Assembly (NCBI RefSeq): GCF_003367395.1
Contig: NZ_CP031417.1
Location: 3,906,001-3,970,000, forward strand
DNA: 64,000 nt
Reading direction: 5' to 3'
Source: Pseudolabrys taiwanensis
GTDB lineage: Bacteria; Pseudomonadota; Alphaproteobacteria; Rhizobiales; Xanthobacteraceae
The notes below the pieces were generated by a model that was given only the letters and a program-made list of their open reading frames with translations, had not been told where the DNA came from and made no database searches. A program made the position numbers and the translations under genes. How positions within the stretch are numbered: the stretch's first letter is position 1; every line of letters begins with the position of its first letter. Below are positions 26,252 to 35,442 of this stretch, in pieces.

Positions 26252-27278
26252 TCAACAACTTCATCAGATCCGCCTTCTTCTGCAGCACCTGATCCATGGT
26301 GCATTGCTTCGGCGCCTTGTCGGGCCGCCAGCGCACGAGCCGCGTGCCATGACGGAAACGGCCGCCGCTGAAGTGATCGTAGCAAACCTCCACCACCAGC
26401 TTCGGCTTCAAAGGCTGCCATTGCGACGAGCGCTTGGTGGACCAGCGGCTCGGGCCACCGGGCTTGTCGCCGGTGAAACCCGGCGGCGCGATCAGCTTCT
26501 CCAGTCTGTCGGTGAGGGCCTTCTTCTCTTCGTTTTTCAACGACGACGTGAAGCCGACATGGTTGAGCAAACCCTTGTCGTCATAGAGTCCGAGCAGCAG
26601 CGAGCCGACGGTCTTCTTGCCTTCGTTGTAGCGGAAGCCGCCGACCACGCAGTCGGCCGAACGGAAATTCTTGATCTTCTGCATGCCATGGCGGTTGCCG
26701 CTCTCGTAAGGCACATCGCGCCGCTTGGCGATAATGCCGTCGAGCGTGCCGCCGACCTGCTTGAGCCATTTCCGCGCGTCGGCGAGCTTCGTCGTCGCCG
26801 GCGATAGCCGGATGCTCCGTTGCCCGCGGAAGTACTTCTTGGCGAAGTCTTCCAACCGCGCCCGGCGATCCGGCAACACGTCCTTCGTCAACACATCGCC
26901 GTCCGCGTCGAGCAGCAGATCGAACACGATCAGCAGCGCCGGCGTCTCTTCCGCCAGACGCCGCACGCGGCTCGCCGCCGGATGGATGCGCTGCAGCAGA
27001 TCGTCGAAGGAGAAGACGCGCCCCTGCGGCACCACGATCTCACCGTCGAGCACGAAGCGCTTGGCCTTCAGCGCGGCGGCCGCGGCAACGATCTCGGGAA
27101 AATAGCGGGTGAGCGGCTGGCCGGATTTCGATTGCAGCGCGACTTTGTCGCCGTCGCGAAACACCAGGCAACGAAAGCCGTCCCATTTCGGCTCGTACTG
27201 CCATTGCTTGCCCGCCGGGATCTCGGCCACGGACAAGGCTTCCATCGGAGCGAAAGGTTGGCGGAGCGCGCGGGTCAT
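26247..27278 (-). CDS. ATP-dependent DNA ligase, stand-alone LigC/LigD-ligase type
   Basis: 343 residues with the nucleotidyltransferase motif I KWDGFR (AMP-accepting Lys31), the DGEIV motif, DGIIAKRRDVPYESG and a C-terminal OB fold ending in VCYDHFSGGRFRHGTRLVRWRPDK. It seals nicks using ATP, in contrast to the NAD-dependent LigA that every bacterium carries for replication. It resembles the ligase domain of LigD and the free LigC enzymes that take part in non-homologous end joining or base excision repair. No Ku or polymerase/nuclease domain is nearby. ATG 27278 is preferred; a longer in-frame frame to 27704 overlaps trxA and reads as nonsense. Confidence 0.9.
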   Translation of the reverse strand: MTRALRQPFAPMEALSVAEIPAGKQWQYEPKWDGFRCLVFRDGDKVALQSKSGQPLTRYFPEIVAAAAALKAKRFVLDGEIVVPQGRVFSFDDLLQRIHPAASRVRRLAEETPALLIVFDLLLDADGDVLTKDVLPDRRARLEDFAKKYFRGQRSIRLSPATTKLADARKWLKQVGGTLDGIIAKRRDVPYESGNRHGMQKIKNFRSADCVVGGFRYNEGKKTVGSLLLGLYDDKGLLNHVGFTSSLKNEEKKALTDRLEKLIAPPGFTGDKPGGPSRWSTKRSSQWQPLKPKLVVEVCYDHFSGGRFRHGTRLVRWRPDKAPKQCTMDQVLQKKADLMKLLK

Positions 27279-27410
27279 GACCCTCGTTAACGCGCGACAA
27301 CGGCTTCGGTTGAGAAAGTGTCGGCCGAATTCGTTCGCATGTCGGCGTTTGACGCCTGCGCACTTCGCCCTCCCACCTCCAGGGGAGGTGAAGAAAAAGC
27401 GCGACACCCT

Positions 27411-27443
27411 GCAAAAGCAAAACGGCCGGCTTTCGGCCGGCCG
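27411..27443 (-). terminator. Intrinsic terminator of trxA
   Basis: Stem CGGCCGGC/GCCGGCCG (27423-27430 with 27436-27443), loop of five. On the minus strand it is followed by GTTTTGCTTTTGC. It lies 26 bases beyond the trxA stop. Confidence 0.85.
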
Positions 27444-27469
27444 CTTCGAAAGTTTTGGCGGTAACGCCC

Positions 27470-27790
27470 TCAGACGCCGCCGGAAATCCACTGCTGCAGC
27501 TTCTGCTTCGGCGCGGCGCCGACCTGGCGCGATGCGATCTCGCCGTTCTTGAACATCATCAGTGTCGGGATCGACATGATGCCGTACTTGGCGGCGGTGT
27601 TCGGATTCTCGTCGACGTTGAGCTTGACGATCTTGACCTTGTCGCCGAGCGCACCGGCGATCTCTTCCAGCGCCGGAGCGATCATGCGGCACGGGCCGCA
27701 CCATTCGGCCCAGAAGTCGACCACGACCGGCTCAGCCGACTTCAGCACGTCAGCTTCGAAGGTGGCATCTGAGACTTTGCCGACGGCCAT
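27470..27790 (-). CDS. trxA: Thioredoxin TrxA
   Basis: A cytoplasmic disulfide reductase for ribonucleotide reductase, methionine sulfoxide reductase and peroxiredoxins. The 106 residues have the active site Trp-Cys31-Gly-Pro-Cys34 in [10 protein letters not shown], the buried aspartate in VVVDFWAEW and the cis-proline in SIPTLMMF. It follows addA by 92 bases on the same strand, and the trxA-addA-addB neighbourhood is conserved in rhizobia. A terminator follows directly. Confidence 0.98.
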   Translation of the reverse strand: MAVGKVSDATFEADVLKSAEPVVVDFWAEWCGPCRMIAPALEEIAGALGDKVKIVKLNVDENPNTAAKYGIMSIPTLMMFKNGEIASRQVGAAPKQKLQQWISGGV

Positions 27791-27882
27791 GGGAATACCT
27801 CGTGTTGTGTGTCGCGGCGCATAAAGCGTCTAGGAATTGGAGTCGAAACCTATGGAGCGCCCCCCCTACCGTCAAGCGGCCC

Positions 27883-30800
27883 TCACGCGGGCTTGACCTG
27901 CGCCAATGCGGCTTCCAGCGTCTCCGTGGAAAGCTCCATCAGATCAGGCACTTCCGTCCAGATCAGCGCGGCCCGCACGGCCTTGTCCGGGTATAACTTC
28001 ATCAGCACGGCGCGATAGAGCGCGAGCTGGGTGATGTAAGGCCGCGGCACCTCGTCGATTCGCGTCGGGGGCGGCCGATTCGTTTTGAAATCGCCAATAA
28101 AAACCGTGTCTTCGGTGATCGCAAGACGATCGATCTGGCCGCTTACCTGGATCGTCTCGCCGTTCAGAACGAGCCGGCCGACGATCGGAACTTCGGCCCG
28201 GCTTTCCGGCCCGTACAAAGCCGCCAGACGCGGATGCTCGAGCACCCGCATCACTTGCGCGGCGAGCGCATCGCGCTCGCCTGCGGGCAACTCCGTGCCG
28301 GCGCGCGCCAGATAATCCGCGGCGGCCGGCGCGCGGCGCGCAGCCGGGATGTCTGGCAGCGCCTGCATCAGCCGGTGCGTCAGCCGCCCGCGCACTAGCG
28401 CAAGCGTATCGGCGGTGGCGCCGGGCTTGCGCGTAACCGCCTCTTCCACCGTCGACGGTGTCACCGTACGGACCGCGACCGGCTCCGGTTTCGCCGCCTG
28501 CGACAGCCATGCCGGCACCAATGTCAGACCCGGCTGCTGCATCTCTTCGCGCGGCTGGGCCGCAGCAGGCTGCGCCTCGCCTTTGCGATAGCGCAGCACC
28601 TCGCCGTCGCCATCGTCCGCAGGCTCGGTCGTGCAGTCCAATTCCAACGCATCGCAGACGAGGCTGTACCAGCAGCCATCGGGAATCTTGGTGCGCCCTT
28701 GCGTGCCGCACACGATCAGCCGCTCGGCCGCGCGCGTCATCGCCACGTACAACAGGCGCCGATATTCGTCGCGCGCGTCGGTGCGCACGCGCTCGCGCGC
28801 CTCGCTCATCGCACCGACATCGTCGGATCGCGCCGTGCCCCAGACCACGGGGCCGCCGGGCAGATGCAGCAGGCGCGGATCGCGCGGCCCGGTCGGCGCC
28901 GATGTGGTGTCGGCGAGTATGACGGTGTTGGCCTCGAGGCCCTTGGCGCCGTGCACGGTCATCACCCGCACTTCGTCGCGCGCCATCTCCATGTCGCGGC
29001 GCACTTCGCTCTGTGCCTTGCGCAGCCAGTCGACGAATCCTTGCAGCGAGGGCGTATCGCGCGCCTCGTAATCGAGCGCGAGATTGAGGAATTCATCGAG
29101 CGCGTCGTTCGCTTCGAGCCCGAGCCGCGCCAGGAATTGTTTGCGGCCGCCGCGCGCGCCGAGCACGTAAGCAAAGAAGCCGAACGGCGTATTGTGGCGG
29201 GCGGCGCGCGCCATGTCCGCTAGCGCGCGTTCGGTCTCGGCGAAATCCGCATTGTCGCGCAGGGCGGCGCGCAGCGCGCCGTCGCGATTCCAGGCGAGCG
29301 CGAACAGCTGCTCTTCCGATAAGCCGAACAGCGGACTCTTCAACACACTCGCGAGCGCGAGATCGTCGTCCGGCAGCAGCAGGCAGTCGGCGAGCGCCAG
29401 GAGATCCATCACCGCGATATGCTCGGTCAGCACCAGCCGGTCGGCGCCGGCGACCGGCACGCGCGCTTCCTTCAGCGCGCGGATGATCGCCTCGAACAAA
29501 GGCCCGCGCTGCCGCACCAGGATCAGCACGTCACCGGCCTTGAGGCCTTGCGCCGTCCAGCGCTTCACATTGGTGGCGATCTTGCGCGCGAGCCGCACGC
29601 GCGGGCTCTCTTCGCTTTCGGTGTCGAACGGCGCGTCCCAGCCTTCGATCTCGCGCCGGTCGGCGGCCTGGATCAGCGGCCACAACTCGACGAAGCCCGG
29701 CGCGGCATCCGGCAACGCCTGATGCTCGGGAATGCCGACTTCGTCGGTGGTGATGCTGGCGTAGACTTCGCGCGCCTTGAACACCTGGTCGACCGAGCCC
29801 AGCACGCTCTGGCCGGAACGGAACGAACGATGAAAGCGCAGATAGCGCCAGCCCTGCGCCGGGTTGTCGAACTGACGCTCGAACAGCCGCCGCATGGCGT
29901 CGAACTCACGCGGCCGCGCGCCCTGGAAAGAAAAGATCGACTGCTTCTCGTCGCCGACGGCGAACACCGTGCGCTTGACGTTGTCGCGCGCACCGCCCGG
30001 CGAGAATTCGGACGCCAGCAGTTGGATGATCTGCCATTGCTGCGGGCTCGTGTCCTGCGCCTCGTCGATCAGCATGTGGTCGATGCCGAGATCGAGCTTG
30101 TAGTGCACCCACGCCGACGCGCCGTCGGACAACAAGGGCAGCGTCTTGTCGATGAGATCGTCGTAATCTAGCAGCGCGCGGCGGTTCTTCTCTTTGCTGT
30201 AGCGATTGATGACCTCGGCCGCGATGGTGACGAGCGCGCTGGTGCGGTCGCGCGCGCCGAGTGCCCGTTCGCGCGCCAGCAGGGCGCAGACGCGGCCCTG
30301 TTCCGCCTGAAGCCGCTCGAGCCAGTGCGGATAGTCGTTCGCCAAAGCCTTGGTGATGATGTTCTTGCGCGGCTCGAGCTCGCTCGTGCAGAACACTTTC
30401 AGATATTGCTCGATGCGATCGCGGCCGACGGCAACGCGCGCCGCCTGAAGCGCGGCAATGTGTTTCTTGTCGTTGGCCGAACCCAAGGCGAGCATGTCGA
30501 TCAGCCCGGGCCAGTCGCCGGGCGGAACATGCGAGGCGTCGAAGAATTCGGCTTCGATGCTCTCGCGCGTGTCGGCGGGATCGAGCCCGAAGCTCGCCGA
30601 CAGCTCGTCGATCGCCGCCGCCACGCTGCCGGCTTTGCCGATCCAGGCGGCCAGCGCATCGCGCTCTCTGATGGCGTCGGTGATGACGTCCTTGAAGGTC
30701 TGATCCGCGGCGACGACGATCGCGGTGGCCAATGCCTTGCCGAGCGCACTGCCCGGGTCGGCGGCGGCCTCCTGCAGAACGTCGAGCGTCAGCTGGTCGA

Positions 30801-31278
30801 GCAACTGCGTGGTCGAGGCTTCATCGAGCACGGTGAAGCGCGCGGCAACATTGGCCTCGAACGGAAACTGATGCAGCAGCCGCGTGCAGAAGGCGTGGAT
30901 GGTCTGCACCTTCAGCCCGCCCGGCGTCTCCAGCGCCGAGGCGAACAGCCGCCGCGCCCGCGCGCGTTCGCTCGGGCCGGGCTTCTTGCCGGTCGATTGC
31001 TCGATGCGCTTGTCGAGCGCGGCATCGTCGAGCGTCGTCCATTCGGCAAGCGTGTCGAACACGCGGTTGGCCATGTTGGCCGCCGCCGCCTTGGTGAAGG
31101 TGATGCAGAGGATCTTGGCCGGATCGCAGCCGCGCAGCAGCAGGTTGATGACGCGCTGCGCCAGCACGTGCGTCTTGCCCGAGCCGGCGTTGGCCGAGAC
31201 GAAGGCCGAGATGTCCGGATCGGCCGCTTCGATCTGCACGCGGCGCACATCGGGCGGAATGGTGCGGGAAGATGTCAT
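27883..31278 (-). CDS. addA: Double-strand break repair helicase-nuclease AddA
   Basis: The UvrD-like helicase and nuclease subunit of AddAB, which resects DNA ends for RecA loading and recognises Chi-type sites; the alphaproteobacterial equivalent of RecBCD. The 1131 residues contain Walker A AGSGKT (31-36), a UvrD DEAQDTSPQQW motif II, AVGDEKQSIFSFQGA motif III and VMTVHGAKGLEANTV motif V. A C-terminal PD-(D/E)XK nuclease ends with IGDFKTNRPP. It is downstream of addB; a 190-base gap packed with palindromes separates them instead of the usual overlap. Confidence 0.97.
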   Translation of the reverse strand: MTSSRTIPPDVRRVQIEAADPDISAFVSANAGSGKTHVLAQRVINLLLRGCDPAKILCITFTKAAAANMANRVFDTLAEWTTLDDAALDKRIEQSTGKKPGPSERARARRLFASALETPGGLKVQTIHAFCTRLLHQFPFEANVAARFTVLDEASTTQLLDQLTLDVLQEAAADPGSALGKALATAIVVAADQTFKDVITDAIRERDALAAWIGKAGSVAAAIDELSASFGLDPADTRESIEAEFFDASHVPPGDWPGLIDMLALGSANDKKHIAALQAARVAVGRDRIEQYLKVFCTSELEPRKNIITKALANDYPHWLERLQAEQGRVCALLARERALGARDRTSALVTIAAEVINRYSKEKNRRALLDYDDLIDKTLPLLSDGASAWVHYKLDLGIDHMLIDEAQDTSPQQWQIIQLLASEFSPGGARDNVKRTVFAVGDEKQSIFSFQGARPREFDAMRRLFERQFDNPAQGWRYLRFHRSFRSGQSVLGSVDQVFKAREVYASITTDEVGIPEHQALPDAAPGFVELWPLIQAADRREIEGWDAPFDTESEESPRVRLARKIATNVKRWTAQGLKAGDVLILVRQRGPLFEAIIRALKEARVPVAGADRLVLTEHIAVMDLLALADCLLLPDDDLALASVLKSPLFGLSEEQLFALAWNRDGALRAALRDNADFAETERALADMARAARHNTPFGFFAYVLGARGGRKQFLARLGLEANDALDEFLNLALDYEARDTPSLQGFVDWLRKAQSEVRRDMEMARDEVRVMTVHGAKGLEANTVILADTTSAPTGPRDPRLLHLPGGPVVWGTARSDDVGAMSEARERVRTDARDEYRRLLYVAMTRAAERLIVCGTQGRTKIPDGCWYSLVCDALELDCTTEPADDGDGEVLRYRKGEAQPAAAQPREEMQQPGLTLVPAWLSQAAKPEPVAVRTVTPSTVEEAVTRKPGATADTLALVRGRLTHRLMQALPDIPAARRAPAAADYLARAGTELPAGERDALAAQVMRVLEHPRLAALYGPESRAEVPIVGRLVLNGETIQVSGQIDRLAITEDTVFIGDFKTNRPPPTRIDEVPRPYITQLALYRAVLMKLYPDKAVRAALIWTEVPDLMELSTETLEAALAQVKPA

Positions 31279-31288
31279 GGCACGGCCC

Positions 31289-31448
31289 CCATCCCTCCCC
31301 CCGCGAAGCGGTGGGGAGGGTCGCCCGCCGAAGCGTCAGCGAAGGCGGGTGGGGTGGGGGGCGAACCACGGCGAGCGGCGAGCATTGCGCCCCCCACCCC
31401 CGACCCCTCCCCACCACGCGCAAGAGCGCGCGGGGGGAGGGGAGATCG
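31289..31448. repeat. Composite palindromic repeat between addB and addA
   Basis: CCATCCCTCCCCCCGCGAAGCGGTGGGGAGGG, read as blocks CCTCCCC.../...GGGGAGG, then CCCGCC...GGCGGG, GGGGTGGGGGGCG, GCGCCCCCCACCCC and CCCCTCC...GGAGGGG around CGCGCAAGAGCGCGC. The element fills nearly the whole gap and could form an extensive hairpin in the addB-addA transcript. Confidence 0.65.
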
Positions 31449-31468
31449 CGCCGAAACGTCATACGCCA

Positions 31469-34400
31469 TCACCCCTCCCCCTCGTCCGCGCCGCCGGTGA
31501 GCGACCATTCCTTCACGCGCGCGAGATGATCGTAGTCGCCGTAATGCGTGCGCCACATCGGATGCACGAGCGAGAGATAAGGCGCATCCTTGTTCTCGAA
31601 GGTGGTGGCGAGCGCCTTGAGCTTCGCCAGGGCGTGCTCGGCCTGCGTGTCGGGCGTGCCCTCCTTGAAGTCGATCGGCTGTTCCTTGCCGGCCGGCTCG
31701 CCGCCCTTCAGCGTCACATAGGTGATCGCGGATACCGAACCAGGCGCCACGTCCTTGAACCCGCCTGCGCGCAGGATCGCCGCTTCCAGCGTCAATTGCG
31801 GCGCGAGGCCGGTGCGTACCTGCTTTTCGGTGCGCGCCTGCCCGGTCTTGTAATCGACGATGGCGTAAGTGCCGTCGGTGCGCTTTTCGATGCGGTCGGC
31901 GACGGCCGAGAGCGTAAAGGTGCGATCGCCGATTTCGAACTTCAGCTCGCCTTTGATCTCGGCATAAAGCGAGGCGATGCTCGCACGTCGCGCGCCGTCC
32001 CATTGCGCGAACCATTGCGCGATGCGCTCGTAGCGCGGCCACCAGAAAGCACGCGCCTCCGGATAATCGGCGAGCGGCTTGAACCGCTCGTCGCCGAGCG
32101 CCGTCAGTTCCTTCATCGGATCGGCCGGCGCGCCGTCGGCGAAGATCCGCGTGTAATCGCCGATGGCGCCGTGAATGATGGTGCCGCGGTCGCGCGCTCC
32201 CGGCGGCGTGTCGACCGCGTCGAGCGGCATCAGCCGCAGAATGTAACGGGCATAGATCGTATAAGGGTCGCGCAGCCAATCCTCGATGGCGGTGACCGAC
32301 AGGCGCGTCGGCCGCGCCTCCAAGGGAGGCTTCGGCTCCGGCCGCGCGACGGCCTTCACCTGAGCGGGTTGATCGAGCGCGCGGACAAGCTCGAGATATT
32401 GATCGCCGCGCGCGATCACTCTTTGCCACCGCGCTTCGCCGGCGAGCGCGCCGATGCGCTGCACGAAACGCGAGGTCACCGTCGGCGCGCCGGCAAGCTT
32501 CTGCGCGCGCGTCAGGATCACTTCGTTCATGCCGAGCGCCTGGGCGAAGTCGTGCGCGGACAGGCCGATGCGCCGCTCCGGCGGATCGAGCCCGAGATCG
32601 CGCCGCATCGGCCGCGACAGCCACGGATCGCTGCGCGTCTCCGGCGGCCACGTCGCCTCGTTGAGGCCGCCGAGGATGACGCGGTCGACCGTCTGCAAAC
32701 GCGCTTCCAGCGGGCCGTAGATGTGCACGCGCACGTCGCGCGTTTCCGGCCGGCGCACGACGCGGTCGCCGATGGCGGCCTGGAACACATCCGGATAATC
32801 GCCGCGCGCGATGGCGAGGCTCTGCGCCGACGGGCTGGCAATCAGGTCGTCCAGCGCATCGACTAACGCACGGCCATCGACGCCGTCGAACGCCTCCTCG
32901 CCGGCGAGCGCGACAATCGCCTGGCGATGGCCCGTGGCCAAGGTCGCCAGCGGATGTTCGCGCGTCAGCGTCTCGAGCGGCGCGAGCGCGGCGGCGAGCC
33001 GCTCGATGAGTTCGGCGGCGGCATCGAGCGCATCCTCATCGAGCAGCCAGCGCGGATCGCTTCTGTGCATGTCGTGACGGTTGGCGCGGAAATGCGCGAG
33101 CGCAGCTTTAAGCGCCGGCGTGCCGGGTTTCGGCCGCGGCCCGCGCAACAGCGCGCGCTCGAGCGCGGCAGTGGCCAGGTCATGCGCGCCCGGTTCTGCA
33201 CCGAGCCGCAACAACGGATGCTTGAGCAGCGCGAGCAGCGTGACCGGTTCAAGGCCTTTGATTGCCGCCGCCGCGGCGAGCCGCGCGAAACGTCCCGCCG
33301 CCGTGTCGGCAAGGCTGTCGCCGCCGGAGTCGTCGACCGCGATGCGCCAGCGCTCGAGCGCGGCGAGCACGCGCCGCGCCAAAGCACGGTCCGGCGTCAC
33401 CAGTGCCACGGTCTTCTGTGGCGGCTCGAGCGTCTCGCGGATTGCCACCGCTATGGCGAGCGTTTCCTCCTCGGCATTGGCGGCTTCGATCAGCGCCACG
33501 GTACCGAGCGCGGAATCGATCGCGCTGTTGAAGTCATCGGCCTTGCGCGAAAGCTGCCAATGCTCGGTCGTCGCCGCCGGCCGCAAGGCTTCCGATGCCA
33601 ACGCCTCACGACCGCCGCCCGCGCCAAGCTGCGTCACCTCGGCGCGCGTGATGTTCATCCGCTGCAGCAACGCTTGCAGCGCGAACTGCGCATGGCCGGC
33701 CGACGGCGCGCCGTCATGCGTCTTGTCGCCGCCGTCGCCGGAAATGCGCTGCCACGATGTCTCGTCGAGATGCATGTCGAGGCCGGGCAGCACGACCGCG
33801 CCATGCGGCAGCGAGGCGATGGTGGCGAGCAGCTTAGCGGTCGCCGGCATCGAGCCGGTCGACCCCGCGGCGATCACCGGCGCATTGCTGCCGGCGAGGC
33901 GCTGCGCTTCCGCCTCGATCAACAGATCGCGCCGCTCGGCGGACTCGATGGCGCCGCGCTCGGCACGGATCGCCGGCCAGACCTCGCGCGCGATCTTCAA
34001 AAAGCGCAGCGAGAGCTGCCAATACGAGTCGAGATCGTCCGGCACCAAGGTGTCGAGCTTGTCCCACGACACCTGACGCGTCGTCATGTCGTCCATCAGC
34101 CGCGCGAGATCGTCGGCGAGTCCCAGCGCCGCCGACGGTGTGTTGGCGACGAGCGGCGAGCCGGCGGCGCTGCGCACCTCCGGCGAATTCGCCCACTTCA
34201 GGATCAACTCGGCGAGCAACAGCCGCCGCTCCAGCGGCTCGATCGCCGGCGGCAGGCTGAGCGCCGTTTCCGCCAATTCAGCGGTCGCGGCCTGCGCGAA
34301 GGCGATCTCGTCCTCGTCGAGATCGCCGAGCGGCACGATGCGTGGCAGGATCGCCGCGTCGCCGTCGAGACGGTCGAGGAAAACATCGCGCGCGAGGCGG

Positions 34401-34564
34401 CAGGCGCGCCGCGTCGGCAGATAGAGCGTCGCCCGCGCCAATTCCAACGGTTCGCGCGAGGCCGGAAAGCCGGGCACGAGCTTGCCCGCGCGCAACGCGT
34501 CGATCAGCACCGTGAGAAACGGCGCCGAGGCGGGGATGTTGAAGACGTTGGGACGAGTCGCCAT
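31469..34564 (-). CDS. addB: Double-strand break repair protein AddB
   Basis: The partner of AddA: a UvrD-like scaffold plus a second nuclease domain. The 1031 residues match the alphaproteobacterial AddB form. The N-terminal helicase-like region lacks a canonical Walker A (NIPASAPFLTVLIDAL in its place). The C-terminal PD-(D/E)XK region reads RLSVTAIEDWLRDPY, ALGDERF and AIVDYKTGQARTEKQV. I see no cysteine cluster around the nuclease that could hold the iron-sulfur cluster known in Firmicute AddB. It is directly upstream of addA and downstream of murU, the standard rhizobial order. Confidence 0.96.
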   Translation of the reverse strand: MATRPNVFNIPASAPFLTVLIDALRAGKLVPGFPASREPLELARATLYLPTRRACRLARDVFLDRLDGDAAILPRIVPLGDLDEDEIAFAQAATAELAETALSLPPAIEPLERRLLLAELILKWANSPEVRSAAGSPLVANTPSAALGLADDLARLMDDMTTRQVSWDKLDTLVPDDLDSYWQLSLRFLKIAREVWPAIRAERGAIESAERRDLLIEAEAQRLAGSNAPVIAAGSTGSMPATAKLLATIASLPHGAVVLPGLDMHLDETSWQRISGDGGDKTHDGAPSAGHAQFALQALLQRMNITRAEVTQLGAGGGREALASEALRPAATTEHWQLSRKADDFNSAIDSALGTVALIEAANAEEETLAIAVAIRETLEPPQKTVALVTPDRALARRVLAALERWRIAVDDSGGDSLADTAAGRFARLAAAAAIKGLEPVTLLALLKHPLLRLGAEPGAHDLATAALERALLRGPRPKPGTPALKAALAHFRANRHDMHRSDPRWLLDEDALDAAAELIERLAAALAPLETLTREHPLATLATGHRQAIVALAGEEAFDGVDGRALVDALDDLIASPSAQSLAIARGDYPDVFQAAIGDRVVRRPETRDVRVHIYGPLEARLQTVDRVILGGLNEATWPPETRSDPWLSRPMRRDLGLDPPERRIGLSAHDFAQALGMNEVILTRAQKLAGAPTVTSRFVQRIGALAGEARWQRVIARGDQYLELVRALDQPAQVKAVARPEPKPPLEARPTRLSVTAIEDWLRDPYTIYARYILRLMPLDAVDTPPGARDRGTIIHGAIGDYTRIFADGAPADPMKELTALGDERFKPLADYPEARAFWWPRYERIAQWFAQWDGARRASIASLYAEIKGELKFEIGDRTFTLSAVADRIEKRTDGTYAIVDYKTGQARTEKQVRTGLAPQLTLEAAILRAGGFKDVAPGSVSAITYVTLKGGEPAGKEQPIDFKEGTPDTQAEHALAKLKALATTFENKDAPYLSLVHPMWRTHYGDYDHLARVKEWSLTGGADEGEG

Positions 34565-34577
34565 GACGAAAGCATAT

Positions 34578-34712
34578 ACCCTGTCGTCCCGGGCGGCCGA
34601 GCGCTCGCGAGGGAGGCCCGGGACCCATACCCACTGTCCTCAGTTTGAGTCGAGAGCGTGGTGGTTATGGGCTCCGGCTCGCGGTCGCTACCGCTCGCTT
34701 GGCCGGGACGAC
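34578..34712. repeat. Bracketed palindromic element between murU and addB
   Basis: GTCGTCCCGGGC...GGCCGGGACGAC form the ends (34580-34590 and 34702-34713). Inside are CCCGGGACCCATAACC-like and GGTTATGGGCTCCGG-like blocks that pair across the centre. It has the same architecture as 13981-14107 and 51434-51585. Confidence 0.6.
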
Positions 34713-34714
34713 AA

Positions 34715-35437
34715 TCACTGCGCGCTGGCGATGATCGCCTTTTCCGCCTCGCCGACGGCGTCCGGCGTGCCGACATGCATCCACAGGCCTTCCAGCCGCA
34801 GGCCGTGCAGGCGGCCCGCTTCGGCGGCGCGGTCGAACAGATCGGTGAGCGAGAATTCGCCCTGCGGCGCATCCTTGAACAAAGCCGGCGACAGGATGGC
34901 GGCGCCGGCATAGACGAACGGCGCCACTTCGCGCTCGCTACGCCGCCGCAGCCGGCCGTCGCCTTGCATGATGAAGTCGCCGCGGCCGCTATAGCCGATG
35001 CTCCCCGTCGTCGATGCCAGCAGCAGCAGCGCGTCCATCGCGTCAGGATCGAAGGCTTCGGCGAGGCGCACGAGATTCGGCCGCACGCCGTCGATCCAGA
35101 TGGTGTCGGAATTGATGTGGAAGAACGGTGCCGGCCCGAGCAGAGGCAATGCCTTGACCACGCCGCCGCCGGTGCCGAGCAAAAGGCCGCGCTCGTCCGA
35201 CAGGACGATTGCCGGTTTCGCCCGGCCCTTCACATGCGCTTCGATCTGTTCGCCGAGATAATGCATGTTGACCACGGCGCGTTCGACGCCGGCCTCGGCG
35301 AGGCGGTCGAGCACGTGATCGAGCAGCGCCTTGCCGGCGACCTTCACCAGCGGCTTCGGCATGGTGTCGGTCAGCGGACGCATGCGCGTGCCGAGACCGG
35401 CGGCGAGCACCATGGCGGTTTGCGGAATCGTGTTCAT
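34715..35437 (-). CDS. murU: N-acetylmuramate alpha-1-phosphate uridylyltransferase MurU (nucleotidyltransferase family)
   Basis: Converts MurNAc-1-phosphate and UTP to UDP-MurNAc in the anhydro-MurNAc recycling bypass that avoids de novo MurA. The 240 residues have the sugar-1-phosphate nucleotidyltransferase signature MVLAAGLGTRMRPLTDTMPKPLVKVAGK at the N-terminus, the metal-binding NSDTIWIDG, and GTPDAVGEAEK at the end. ATG 35437 gives this signature; a longer frame to 35536 overlaps the upstream gene. It is five bases downstream of the gene carrying AmgK, which makes its substrate, so the assignment is supported by context. Confidence 0.9.
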   Translation of the reverse strand: MNTIPQTAMVLAAGLGTRMRPLTDTMPKPLVKVAGKALLDHVLDRLAEAGVERAVVNMHYLGEQIEAHVKGRAKPAIVLSDERGLLLGTGGGVVKALPLLGPAPFFHINSDTIWIDGVRPNLVRLAEAFDPDAMDALLLLASTTGSIGYSGRGDFIMQGDGRLRRRSEREVAPFVYAGAAILSPALFKDAPQGEFSLTDLFDRAAEAGRLHGLRLEGLWMHVGTPDAVGEAEKAIIASAQ

Positions 35438-35442
35438 GCGGC

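Noticed and set aside
26247..27704. Extended N-terminus of the DNA ligase reaching into trxA
   Set aside because: The extra 140 residues are arginine-rich and overlap trxA and its terminator; ATG 27278 gives the family start.
30884..32866. 660-codon plus-strand frame opposite addA and addB
   Set aside because: Overlaps the repeat gap and two confirmed minus-strand genes; low-complexity arginine-rich product.
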